This document shows positions 1-6,945 of a stretch of 18,238 nt of DNA, piece by piece. Both the position numbers and the translations under genes were made by a program. Under the pieces are notes generated by a model, which saw nothing but the letters and a program-made list of their open reading frames with translations, did no database searches and was not told the origin of the DNA. The stretch's first letter is position 1; each line of letters begins with the position of its first letter. The stretch covers positions 1 to 18,238 of the forward strand of contig JAOBWK010000016.1 of assembly GCA_025463305.1 (NCBI GenBank). The letters are read 5' to 3'. The DNA is from Ilumatobacteraceae bacterium (GTDB lineage: Bacteria > Actinomycetota > Acidimicrobiia > Acidimicrobiales > Ilumatobacteraceae).

Positions 1-210
1 GCGCTGCGCATCGTCGCCAAGGGCATCCGCGAGGTCAAGACCGATCGCCCGTCGCTCGGCATCGTGTTGATCACCCACTACCAACGGCTGCTCAACGAGC
101 TCCAGCCCGACCGCGTGCACATCCTCATCGACGGTCGCATCGTCGCATCGGGGGGCATGGAGCTGGCCGAGAAGCTCGAGGCGGACGGCTACGAATCGTT
201 CAGAGGCTGA
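1..210 (+). CDS. sufC: SufC, Fe-S assembly ATPase (C-terminal 69 residues; cut by window edge)
   Basis: This is the end of an ABC-type ATPase of the SUF system, which powers the SufB-SufD scaffold in the cytoplasm. The visible part begins with ALRIVAKGIREV, just after where the Walker B and D-loop should lie. It contains the H-loop as ITHYQRLL and the typical SufC ending VHILIDGRIVASGG...LEADGYESF, then TGA. sufS starts 16 bases later, so the two are probably one operon. A second, complete sufC lies at 11337-12128 on the other strand; the two agree in the H-loop region but differ elsewhere, and this one lacks the roughly 20-residue C-terminal extension of the other. The nucleotide-binding motifs are outside the window, so whether it is intact cannot be judged. 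Confidence 0.9.
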   Translation, partial: ALRIVAKGIREVKTDRPSLGIVLITHYQRLLNELQPDRVHILIDGRIVASGGMELAEKLEADGYESFRG

Positions 211-226
211 GCGGGAGACGCGCGCC

Positions 227-1459
227 ATGACCCTCGACACCGCCCTGGTCCGCAAGGACTTTCCCATCTTCGATCGGCTGATCAACGACAAGCCGATCGT
301 GTACCTCGACTCCGCCAACACCGCGCAGAAGCCGCGCCAGGTGATCGACGCGATGACGCACTTCATGGAGACGTCGTACGCGCCGATCAACCGGAGCGCC
401 TACCAGCTCGCCGCCGAGGCCACCGACCTGTTCGAGGGCGCACGCGCCAAGGTCGCCCGGTTCGTCAACGCCAACCACGCCGACGAGATCGTGTTCACCA
501 AGAACGCCACCGAGTCGCTCAACCTCGTCGTCTCCACGTGGGGCAAGGCCAACCTGCAGGCCGGCGACGTCGTCGTGCTCACCCACATGGAGCACCACGC
601 CAACATCGTGCCGTGGCACATGCTGGCCGCCGAGCGAGGCATCGTGCTCCGCTGGGTGCCACTCACGACCGACGGTCAGCTCGATCTCACCGAACTTCCG
701 GCGCTGCTCGACGGCGCGAAGGTGTTCAGCTTCACCGCGATGAGCAACGTGCTCGGCACCATCAACCCGGTGAAGGTGCTGTGCGACGCCGCCCATGCGG
801 CCGGCGCGATCGCCATCATCGACGGCTGCCAATACGTGCCGCACAACGTCACCGACGTGCAGGCGTGGGGCGCCGACTTCGTCGCGTTCAGCAGCCACAA
901 GATGTGCGGCCCGAGCGGCGTCGGTGCGCTGTGGGGCCGCGCCGCGCTGCTCGACGCGATGCCGCCGTACATGGGTGGCGGCAACATGATCGCCGACGTC
1001 CGCCTCGACGGCTTCACACCCGCTCCGGTGCCTGCCAAGTTCGAGGCCGGCACGCCGCCGATCATCGAGGTCATCGGCATGGGCGCCGCGGTCGACTACC
1101 TCACCGACCTCGGCATGGCCAACGTGCGCCGCCACGAGATGGACCTCGCCGGCTACGCCATCACCTCGCTGACCGAGCGCTACGGCGACGACATCACCAT
1201 CCACGGCCCGACCAACGTCGAGGTGCGCGGCGCGACACTGAGCTTCGCGTTCCGCGACATCCACCCGCACGATCTCAGCCAGGTGCTCGACCAGCGCAAC
1301 GTCTGCGTGCGCGCCGGCCACCACTGCGCCAAGCCGCTCATGCGCGAGCTCGGGGCCACCGCCACGGCCCGCGCCAGCTTCTACATCTACAACGACGAGT
1401 CCGATGCCGATGCGCTCGCCGACGCCCTCGAGGGCGCCAGCGATATCTTCGGCTTCTGA
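227..1459 (+). CDS. sufS: SufS, group II cysteine desulfurase
   Basis: A PLP enzyme that removes sulfur from L-cysteine, giving alanine and an enzyme-bound persulfide passed on for Fe-S cluster assembly in the cytoplasm. The 410-residue length fits the family. Visible motifs are TKNATESLNL (91-100), MEHHANIVPW (121-130), the cofactor aspartate in IIDGCQ (D199), the PLP lysine K225 in SSHKMCGPSGVG, and the active-site cysteine C367 in RAGHHCAKP, typical of SufS rather than NifS/IscS. The start is supported by GGGAG at 213-217, nine bases before the ATG. It sits between sufC and sufU, the usual SufS partner in Gram-positive bacteria and actinobacteria, so SufU is the likely sulfur acceptor. SANTAQKP replaces the more usual SAATSQKP near residue 30, a minor variation. 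Confidence 0.96.
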   Translation: MTLDTALVRKDFPIFDRLINDKPIVYLDSANTAQKPRQVIDAMTHFMETSYAPINRSAYQLAAEATDLFEGARAKVARFVNANHADEIVFTKNATESLNLVVSTWGKANLQAGDVVVLTHMEHHANIVPWHMLAAERGIVLRWVPLTTDGQLDLTELPALLDGAKVFSFTAMSNVLGTINPVKVLCDAAHAAGAIAIIDGCQYVPHNVTDVQAWGADFVAFSSHKMCGPSGVGALWGRAALLDAMPPYMGGGNMIADVRLDGFTPAPVPAKFEAGTPPIIEVIGMGAAVDYLTDLGMANVRRHEMDLAGYAITSLTERYGDDITIHGPTNVEVRGATLSFAFRDIHPHDLSQVLDQRNVCVRAGHHCAKPLMRELGATATARASFYIYNDESDADALADALEGASDIFGF

Positions 1460-1466
1460 CACCATC
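1454..1466. repeat. 13-bp direct repeat flanking sufU (second copy 1978-1990)
   Basis: The sequence TTCTGACACCATC occurs exactly twice around sufU. The first copy overlaps the sufS stop codon (1454-1466); the second lies behind the sufU stop (1978-1990). The flanking bases differ. It could be a duplication scar, a shared control element or chance. I see no mobile element between the copies, only sufU. Confidence 0.5.
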
Positions 1467-1488
1467 CGAAAGGGTTGACGGTCCCACC

Positions 1489-1947
1489 ATGCCCGGCCTC
1501 GAAGACCTCTACCGCGAGATCATCCTCGACCACTACCGCACGCCTCGCAACCGCGGCGAGCTCGCCCCTCCCGCCGTGCGCGCCGAGGGCCACAACCCGC
1601 TCTGTGGCGACGAGATCCAAGTGTACCTCGATGTCGTCGACGGCACGGTCAGCGACATCAAGGTGTCCGGCCAGGGCTGCAGCATCAGCCAGTCGTCGGC
1701 GAGCATGATGAGCCAAGCCGTCAAGGGCAAGGACCTCGCCGAGGTCCGTGCACTGGTGCGCCGGTTCAAGGGGATGATGAGCGTCGACGACACCGAGTCC
1801 GACGATCTCGCCGCCGACGCCGCCGTCAAGCTCGGCGATCTCGAGGCGCTGCAGGGCGTGGTCAAGTTCCCGGTGCGGATCAAGTGCGCCACGCTTGCGT
1901 GGAACACGCTGCTGCAGGCGATGTCGGAGCTGCCCACATCCGCATGA
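1489..1947 (+). CDS. sufU: SufU, zinc-dependent sulfurtransferase / Fe-S scaffold-like protein
   Basis: SufU takes persulfide sulfur from SufS and delivers it to the SufBCD machinery. The 152-residue protein has the NifU/IscU-like fold. Its zinc-ligand set is C39 and D41 (NPLCGDEI), C64 (GQGCSISQSSASM) and C133 (KCATLAW). The long spacing between the second and third cysteines, including RRFKGMMSVDD, and the lack of the IscU histidine next to the last Cys mark it as SufU. An AAAGGG stretch at about 1469-1474 precedes the ATG at a rather long distance. It follows sufS by 29 bases on the same strand and is probably cotranscribed. No sufT gene follows; the next gene is an unrelated lipoprotein. 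Confidence 0.95.
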   Translation: MPGLEDLYREIILDHYRTPRNRGELAPPAVRAEGHNPLCGDEIQVYLDVVDGTVSDIKVSGQGCSISQSSASMMSQAVKGKDLAEVRALVRRFKGMMSVDDTESDDLAADAAVKLGDLEALQGVVKFPVRIKCATLAWNTLLQAMSELPTSA

Positions 1948-2009
1948 ACGGCGAGCGACCGGCCGGTGAACGGACGGTTCTGACACCATCGCTGGCAAAA
2001 CCGGTCTGC

Positions 2010-2015
2010 TAGAAG
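2010..2015 (+). promoter_or_regulatory. Possible -10 element (TAGAAG), leaderless layout
   Basis: TAGAAG lies seven bases before the ATG of the SurE-like gene, and no good ribosome binding site is present. The same hexamer-gap-start layout recurs at several other genes in the window. No convincing -35 box was found at 16-18 bases. Assignment is inferred from position and pattern only. Confidence 0.35.
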
Positions 2016-2022
2016 ATCGGGC

Positions 2023-3042
2023 ATGATCAGAACGCGCGCAGCCGCCGCCCTCCTTGTCGCCATCTCGATCGGGGCCGCCTCGTGCAGCAGCGATTCGAAG
2101 TCCTCGTCCACCACGGCAGCATCCGCCACCACGGCCGCCGCCAGCGACACGTCCACGGTCGAGGACGTCGTCGAGGTCCCGGCCACGCTCCCGACGACGG
2201 CGGCGACCGCCGCGACGACGGATGCCACCGACACCACGGTCGCGGCGACGGAGCCGGCCACCACCGAAGCGCCGGCGACGACCGAACCGGCCACCACCGA
2301 AGCACCCACCACGACCGCCGCGCCGAAGGTGCTCGAGGTCCTCGTCACCAACGACGACGGCTACGCCGCTCCCGGCATCGATGCGATCGTCCAGTACCTG
2401 CGCACCCGCCCCGACGTCCACGTTTCGGTGTGGGCACCGCTCGCCAACCAGAGTGGCGCAGGCGACAAGTCCACACAGGGCTCCACCCCGGCCGTCACGG
2501 ACGTGATGACGGTCAGCGGCTATCCGGCCAAGGCCGTCGACGGCTTCCCTGCCGACTCTGTCAAGGCCGCGCTCGCCAGCGGTTACAAGCCCGACTTCGT
2601 CGTCTCTGGTTCGAACCTCGGCCAGAACTACGGACCACTGACGAAGGTCTCCGGCACCGTCGGAGCTGCCGCGACTGCGGCTCGCACCGGCATCCCCGCG
2701 ATCGCGATCAGCCAGGGCTTCCCGGCCGCCGGCGCCGACTTCGACTTCCCGTCGAGCGTCGCGGTGCTCAGCGCCTACCTCGACGCGAGCATCGCCCATT
2801 TCCTCGACGGCTCGGCCCCCGCGCTCGTCAGCATCAACGTGCCGACCTGCCCGGCCGGCGTGGGATTGCTGCCCACGGTGGACATCGTCTCCGCGTCGAG
2901 CGACAACGGGCGCCAGCTGGGTGCACCGACCGCATGCGATGGCAACCCGGCCAATCCGGTCGACGACGTCGACGCTTTCGACGCCGGGCACCCGACCGTC
3001 AGCCAGCTGGATCCGACGACGCTGGCCGGGATCGCCCCGTAG
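2023..3042 (+). CDS. Secreted SurE-family 5'/3'-nucleotidase lipoprotein
   Basis: The 339-residue product begins with a lipoprotein signal (MIRTRAAAALLVAISIGAAS then C21), followed by a Thr/Ala/Pro-rich linker to about residue 101. The rest is a SurE-like domain, with VLVTNDDGYAAPGID (metal-binding D111 and D112), NQSGAG (142-147), SGSNLGQN (195-202) and SGTVGAA (210-216), the hallmark SurE blocks in order. SurE proteins are metal-dependent phosphatases acting on nucleoside 5'- and 3'-monophosphates and are usually cytoplasmic. Here the enzyme would be tethered outside the membrane, where it could release phosphate or nucleosides. The linker resembles those of other exported proteins in this window. 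It is separated from sufU by 75 bases and is probably not part of the SUF operon. Substrate is not deducible. Confidence 0.85.
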   Translation: MIRTRAAAALLVAISIGAASCSSDSKSSSTTAASATTAAASDTSTVEDVVEVPATLPTTAATAATTDATDTTVAATEPATTEAPATTEPATTEAPTTTAAPKVLEVLVTNDDGYAAPGIDAIVQYLRTRPDVHVSVWAPLANQSGAGDKSTQGSTPAVTDVMTVSGYPAKAVDGFPADSVKAALASGYKPDFVVSGSNLGQNYGPLTKVSGTVGAAATAARTGIPAIAISQGFPAAGADFDFPSSVAVLSAYLDASIAHFLDGSAPALVSINVPTCPAGVGLLPTVDIVSASSDNGRQLGAPTACDGNPANPVDDVDAFDAGHPTVSQLDPTTLAGIAP

Positions 3043-3054
3043 GCATCAGGGGCG
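3033..3054. terminator. Weak bidirectional hairpin between convergent genes
   Basis: CGCCCC (3033-3038) and GGGGCG (3049-3054) can pair over a ten-base loop. It overlaps the end of the SurE-like gene and lies in the 17-base gap to the convergent SDR gene. The stem is only six pairs and has no T-run, so this is a weak call. Confidence 0.3.
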
Positions 3055-3059
3055 CCGGA

Positions 3060-4004
3060 TCACGGACGGTAGCCCTTCATCATCTTCGTGCCGAACGGGC
3101 GCCCGGCGGCCACCTCGACCACGGGCTGGGACATGATCTCGTCCCAGTGCGCGGCGACGGCCTCGGGCGTCATCGGCCGCTCCTGCACGCCCTCGGACGT
3201 GGCGAGCACCACCCGGGACACCAATCCGCCACCGACGTTGAACAGCTCGCCGGTGGTGGTGCACGACGGATGCGCGAGGTACGCGACGAGGCCGCTGATC
3301 TGCTCGGGCGACAGCCACTCGGCCAACGCCGGCGTCCACTTCAACGGGCCGAAGTCGCTGCCGCGAACGCTCGCCTGCGGGGCGACGACGTTGACGACGA
3401 TGCCGAGGGGACGGCCCTCCACAGAGAGCGCACGGGTGAGGCCGACCACGCCGAGCTTCACGGCGCCGTACATCGTCATCCCGCTGATGCCGATCAGCCC
3501 GGACCCGCTGGACAGGTTGACGATGTGCCCGCCGCCCTGGGCCACCATGTGCGGCCACGCAGCGCGGGTGACGTGCATCGTGCCGAGGATGTGGGTGTCG
3601 GTCATCGCCCGGCACTTCTCGTCGGTGTAGTCGGCGACGGGCGCCTGGCGGACCACGCCGGCGTTGTTGATCACGATGTCGACCCGGCCGTATGCCTCGA
3701 TCGCGGTCGCGATGACCGGGCCGGACGGATCGACGATCGAGCTCTCGTCGAGCACGGCCTCGCCACCGGCAGCGATGATCTCGGCCACGACCTGGGTCGC
3801 TGGGTTCACCGGCGGCGCGTCGACCAGACCGTCGGTGTCGCTGATGCCGACACCGAGGTCGTTGACCACCACCTTCGCCCCGCGGGACGCGAGCAGCAGC
3901 GCGTAGGCGCGGCCGAGGTTGCGGCCGGCACCGGTGACGACGGCGACCTGACCGTCGAATCGGAGCTCGGCGGGCTGGGCGGTCGAGGAGGCGGTGTCGG
4001 GCAT
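3060..4004 (-). CDS. SDR-family oxidoreductase, HSD17B4/Fox2-like 3-hydroxyacyl-CoA dehydrogenase type
   Basis: A 314-residue NAD(P)-dependent short-chain dehydrogenase. The cofactor motif is TGAGRNLG (24-31), followed by VVVNDLG (D49 suggests NAD preference), INNAG (112-116), a serine at 166 and the catalytic YGAVK (Y179, K183). The stretch GRAYALLLASRGAKVVVNDLG and the C-terminal part after the fold resemble the dehydrogenase domain of peroxisomal multifunctional enzyme type 2 and actinobacterial relatives acting in fatty-acid or steroid side-chain beta-oxidation; substrate is inference. One odd feature is Asn29 where the TGxxxGxG pattern normally has Gly. I chose the ATG at 4004 (MPDTASS) because the frame upstream runs through the palindromic operator and the divergent gene's start. 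It is divergent from the acyl-CoA synthetase gene. Confidence 0.87.
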   Translation of the reverse strand: MPDTASSTAQPAELRFDGQVAVVTGAGRNLGRAYALLLASRGAKVVVNDLGVGISDTDGLVDAPPVNPATQVVAEIIAAGGEAVLDESSIVDPSGPVIATAIEAYGRVDIVINNAGVVRQAPVADYTDEKCRAMTDTHILGTMHVTRAAWPHMVAQGGGHIVNLSSGSGLIGISGMTMYGAVKLGVVGLTRALSVEGRPLGIVVNVVAPQASVRGSDFGPLKWTPALAEWLSPEQISGLVAYLAHPSCTTTGELFNVGGGLVSRVVLATSEGVQERPMTPEAVAAHWDEIMSQPVVEVAAGRPFGTKMMKGYRP

Positions 4005-4031
4005 GGCGCCAGCGTGGCACGCCTGCTCCGT

Positions 4032-4050
4032 TTCTGACGAAGCGTCAGAA
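4032..4050. promoter_or_regulatory. Palindromic operator in divergent SDR / acyl-CoA synthetase promoter
   Basis: TTCTGACG and CGTCAGAA form a perfect inverted repeat with 8-base arms around AAG. It lies 28 bases upstream of the SDR start and 18 upstream of the synthetase start. Almost the same palindrome sits at 6918-6940 between another divergent pair. Size and symmetry suit a dimeric repressor such as a TetR-family regulator, but no regulator gene is in the window. Confidence 0.75.
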
Positions 4051-4068
4051 GTGTGCTCAACTGGGCCC

Positions 4069-5652
4069 ATGGGGGCAACTACCTACAACCTCGCTGACCT
4101 GTTCGAGCAGTCCGTCGATGCATGGCCGGACCGTGACTACATCGTGTCGGGCGACATCCGCCGCACCTACGGCGAGATGGAGGCGCGGGCCAACCAGCTC
4201 GCCCACCACCTCGCCGCCAACGGTGTGAAGCAGGGCGATCACGTCGGCATCTACGCGCTGAACTGCCCGGAGTGGGTGGAGACGGTCTGGGCCGTGTTCA
4301 AGCTCCGTGCGGTCTGGGTGAACATCAACTACCGCTACGTCGAGGACGAACTGGCCTACATCTTCGACAACGCCGACCTCGTCGCGCTCGTCGTCGCCGA
4401 GGAGTTCATCCCTCGTGTCGAAGCCGTCCGCGAGCACCTCCCGCTGCTCGAGCACGTGCTGGTCATCGGCGACGAGTACGAGGCGGCGCTGGCCGCGCAG
4501 TCGCCGGAGCGCGACTTCGGCCCACGCAGCTCCGACGACCTCTACATCCTCTACACCGGCGGCACCACCGGCATGCCCAAGGGCGTCGTGTGGCGCCACG
4601 AGGACGTGCTGATGGCCCTCGGCGGCGGCATCGACATCCGCAGCGGCCACGTCGTGCAGTCGCCCACCGAGTTCATCGACAAGGGCCAGGGCTTCACGAT
4701 GACGAGCCTGCCCACGATGCCGCTCATGCACGGCGCGGCGCAGTGGAGCGTGATGGGCGGCAGCTTCACCGGCAACCGCATCGTGCTGCTCGACAAGTTC
4801 GACGCCGCGACGGTGTGGAAGCTGATCGGCGAGCACAAGGTCAACCTGCTGATGATCACCGGCGACGCGATGGCCCGCCCGCTGATGGACGACCTCATCG
4901 TCAACCGCGATCAGTACGACCTCAGCTCGATGCTGGCGATCTCGTCGACAGCCGCACTGTTCAGCCAGAGCCTCAAGGACGCGTTCCTCGAGCACCTCGA
5001 GAACATCATCATCACCGACGCGATCGGCTCCAGCGAGGGCGGCGCCAACGGCATCACCGTCGTCACCAAGGGTGCGCCCGTGCAAGGCGGGCCAACCGTG
5101 ACCGCGATCAAGGAGATGGTCGTGCTCGACGACGACTACAACCCGGTCGGCGTCGGCGTGATCGGCAAGCTGGCGCGGAGCGGCAACCAGCCGATCGGCT
5201 ACTACAAGGATCCCGAGAAGACCGCGGCCACGTTCATCACGGCGCCGAACGGCACCCGCTACGTGGTCCCCGGCGACTTCGCCCGCATCGAGGAGGACGG
5301 CACCATCACGCTCCTCGGCCGCGGCTCGGTGAGCATCAACTCCGGCGGCGAGAAGATCTTCCCGGAAGAGGTCGAGAACGCGCTGAAGAGCCACCCCGAC
5401 GTGTTCGACGCCGTGGTCGTCGGCATCCCCGACGAGCGCTTCGGCGAGACGGTCACCGCTGTGGTCAAGCTGCGCGACGGCGCCACCACGACGCTCGACG
5501 ACCTCAAGGAGCACAGCCGCAAGCACATCGCCGGCTACAAGGTTCCCCGCCGGATGACGACGGTCGACGAGATCGTCCGCTCCCCCGCCGGCAAGCCCGA
5601 CTACCGCTGGGCCAAGGACATCGCGCTCGCCGACCAGGCCGCGACGAAGTGA
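4069..5652 (+). CDS. Acyl-CoA synthetase (FadD-like, AMP-forming)
   Basis: An adenylate-forming enzyme that activates a carboxylic acid with ATP and then joins it to CoA. Of 527 residues, the P-loop motif is YTGGTTGMPKG (162-172), the ATP-binding aspartate lies in YVVPGDFARI (D403), followed by LGRGSVSINSGGEKIFPEEVE (split here: LGRGSVSI, NSGGEKIFPEEVE), and the catalytic lysine is K509 in SPAGKPDYRWAK. The KGVVWRHEDV segment and GKPDYRWAK ending resemble the actinobacterial FadD3/FadD17/FadD19-type synthetases used for steroid or branched acyl chains; this is from memory and the substrate stays open. The ATG at 4069 was chosen because it lies after the operator and begins the typical N-terminus (YNLADLFEQSVDAWPDRD). 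A GTG at 4051 is in frame but touches the palindrome. Confidence 0.92.
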   Translation: MGATTYNLADLFEQSVDAWPDRDYIVSGDIRRTYGEMEARANQLAHHLAANGVKQGDHVGIYALNCPEWVETVWAVFKLRAVWVNINYRYVEDELAYIFDNADLVALVVAEEFIPRVEAVREHLPLLEHVLVIGDEYEAALAAQSPERDFGPRSSDDLYILYTGGTTGMPKGVVWRHEDVLMALGGGIDIRSGHVVQSPTEFIDKGQGFTMTSLPTMPLMHGAAQWSVMGGSFTGNRIVLLDKFDAATVWKLIGEHKVNLLMITGDAMARPLMDDLIVNRDQYDLSSMLAISSTAALFSQSLKDAFLEHLENIIITDAIGSSEGGANGITVVTKGAPVQGGPTVTAIKEMVVLDDDYNPVGVGVIGKLARSGNQPIGYYKDPEKTAATFITAPNGTRYVVPGDFARIEEDGTITLLGRGSVSINSGGEKIFPEEVENALKSHPDVFDAVVVGIPDERFGETVTAVVKLRDGATTTLDDLKEHSRKHIAGYKVPRRMTTVDEIVRSPAGKPDYRWAKDIALADQAATK

Positions 5653-5654
5653 TC

Positions 5655-5686
5655 TGAACGGAGGTCGTGCGCACGACCTCCGTTCA
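5655..5686. terminator. Perfect bidirectional terminator hairpin
   Basis: TGAACGGAGGTCGTGC (5655-5670) is followed immediately by its exact reverse complement (5671-5686), giving a 32-base perfect palindrome. It fills the 39-base gap between two convergent genes, the acyl-CoA synthetase and the amidohydrolase, so it can serve both. No clear T-run follows on either side. Confidence 0.75.
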
Positions 5687-5691
5687 ACCGA

Positions 5692-6888
5692 TCAGGCGGA
5701 GGCCCGTTTGGTCAGCTCGCGCACGTTGTCGCGCATGATCAGCTGCCGATCGGCGGCGGAGAACTTGTTCAGCTCGGGGATGTAGTCGAGCGGATCGGGC
5801 ATGCCCTCGATGTGCGGGAAGTCGCTGCCGAACAGCACGCGATCGGCGCCCATGATGGCGGCGGTCTCGTTGGGGTCGTCCTCCCAGAACGGGTTGATCC
5901 ACACGTTCTGCTTGAACAGCTCGATCGGGTTGTGCTTGAAGTAACCGGGCATCCGACCCTCGTAGCTCTTCAGCTTGCGCATCAGGTCGGGCAGGAACTC
6001 CGAGCCGTTCTCGACCGACGCGATGCGCACGTTCGGGAAGCGCTCGAACAGCTTGTCGAACGCCAGCGTGATCAGGAAGTCGTACGCCGCGCGCTCGATG
6101 TGGAACGCACGCACGTTGGGGCCGTAGCCGCTGGAGAACGACGAGGCGAAGCCATCGACGGCGTAGCCGTTCGACGAGTAGCCGCTGTCGCCGGCATGGA
6201 TGACGGTGGTGATGCCGGCCTCGTTGACGCGGGCCCAGAACCCGTCGAACATCGGGTCGCTGACGCGCCGCGGGCCGGCAGCAGTGGTGGGTGCAGCGGG
6301 GCGCATCACGATGACGCGGGCATCGCGACCGAGCGCCCACTCCAGCTCCTTGATCGCCCACTCGGGGTCGGCGAGGGTGATGTACGGCGCGGCGAAGATG
6401 CGGTCGTCGAAGTTGCAGCCCCAGTCCTCGTCGAGCCAGCGGTTGAACGCGGCGAACGTGGTCGTCAACGCCTCGATGTCGTGCTTGAGCACTTCCTCGT
6501 ACAGCACGCCGAGCGTCGGGAACATCCAGCACGCCTCGAGACCCTGCTGGTCGAGCGTCTTCACTCGAGCCTCGGAGCCGCGGTACGCGTCCGGGATGGG
6601 CTCGCGATCCTTGAGCATGTCGAGCGGGTTGCGACCGTTCGGGTTGCCGCGGAAGTACTCGTACATCGCACCGGCCTTGGCGATGGGCGTGAACGTCGCG
6701 TTGACCACGGCGCGGCTGAGCTTGCCACCGACGACGTGGTACTTGCGACCGTCGACCTCGGCCCACTGCACGCACCGCGGCTGCATCGCCTTCGGGACGT
6801 GGCGGGTGAAGGCGTCGAGGCCCTCGTAGTAGTGGTTGTCGGCATCGAAGGCTCGGTAGCCGAGATCAGCGTTGATGTAGTCACCCAT
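5692..6888 (-). CDS. Amidohydrolase family 2 (Amidohydro_2 / ACMSD-like TIM-barrel) protein
   Basis: A 398-residue metal-dependent TIM-barrel hydrolase or decarboxylase. Visible metal and active-site motifs are FDADNHYYE (D15, D17, H19), VIHAGD (H231) and LFGSDFPHIEG (D356, H359). The N-terminal DxDxHYYE form is common in actinobacterial members found near acyl-CoA metabolism genes. Members hydrolyse or decarboxylate cyclic or aromatic acids; the substrate here is unknown. The ATG at 6888 is the only in-frame start near the N-terminal motif. An AGGAGG (complement 6904-6909) is 15 bases away, rather far, and TACCGT lies seven bases before the ATG, so a leaderless message is an alternative. It is divergent from the thioesterase gene and shares a palindromic operator with it. 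Confidence 0.88.
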   Translation of the reverse strand: MGDYINADLGYRAFDADNHYYEGLDAFTRHVPKAMQPRCVQWAEVDGRKYHVVGGKLSRAVVNATFTPIAKAGAMYEYFRGNPNGRNPLDMLKDREPIPDAYRGSEARVKTLDQQGLEACWMFPTLGVLYEEVLKHDIEALTTTFAAFNRWLDEDWGCNFDDRIFAAPYITLADPEWAIKELEWALGRDARVIVMRPAAPTTAAGPRRVSDPMFDGFWARVNEAGITTVIHAGDSGYSSNGYAVDGFASSFSSGYGPNVRAFHIERAAYDFLITLAFDKLFERFPNVRIASVENGSEFLPDLMRKLKSYEGRMPGYFKHNPIELFKQNVWINPFWEDDPNETAAIMGADRVLFGSDFPHIEGMPDPLDYIPELNKFSAADRQLIMRDNVRELTKRASA

Positions 6889-6895
6889 GCCGGAA

Positions 6896-6901
6896 ACGGT
6901 A
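6896..6901 (-). promoter_or_regulatory. Possible -10 element (TACCGT) of the amidohydrolase gene
   Basis: On the minus strand TACCGT is followed by seven bases and the ATG at 6888. This matches the hexamer-gap-start layout seen at other genes here. The palindromic operator lies 16 bases further upstream, over the expected -35 region. Confidence 0.35.
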
Positions 6902-6917
6902 GTCCTCCTGGCACGAC

Positions 6918-6940
6918 AAATCTGACGCAGCGTTAGATTT
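6918..6940. promoter_or_regulatory. Palindromic operator in divergent amidohydrolase / thioesterase promoter
   Basis: AAATCTGACG and CGTTAGATTT form an inverted repeat with 10-base arms around CAG and one mismatch (G/T). The core is nearly identical to the palindrome at 4032-4050, including the three-base spacing and the AG preceding the right arm. The right arm contains TAGATT, which is positioned as the -10 box of the thioesterase gene, so a bound protein would block that promoter. Confidence 0.78.
6934..6939 (+). promoter_or_regulatory. Likely -10 element (TAGATT) of the thioesterase gene, leaderless
   Basis: TAGATT lies six bases before the ATG at 6946. Only five bases separate the palindrome from the ATG, leaving no room for a ribosome binding site behind it, so transcription probably starts at or next to the start codon. 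Confidence 0.5.
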
Positions 6941-6945
6941 GCGCG

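Noticed and set aside
200..1465. Long open frame antisense to sufS
   Set aside because: It mirrors sufS in the opposite strand, has Arg/Val/Asp/His-rich sequence typical of a GC-rich shadow frame, and shows no motif.
1958..1967. ACCGGCCGGT palindrome behind sufU as a terminator
   Set aside because: A ten-base palindrome of G and C is expected often in such DNA and leaves no loop; no longer stem surrounds it.
1387..2991. Open frame of over 500 codons antisense to sufU and the SurE-like gene
   Set aside because: The protein is Gly/Arg/Asp/Val low complexity across two well-supported genes; the Gly/Arg run mirrors the Thr/Ala linker of the lipoprotein.
2082..4037. Open frame of about 650 codons on the plus strand
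   Set aside because: It overlaps the SurE-like gene in another frame and the SDR gene in antisense; the Arg/His-rich sequence has no recognisable motif.
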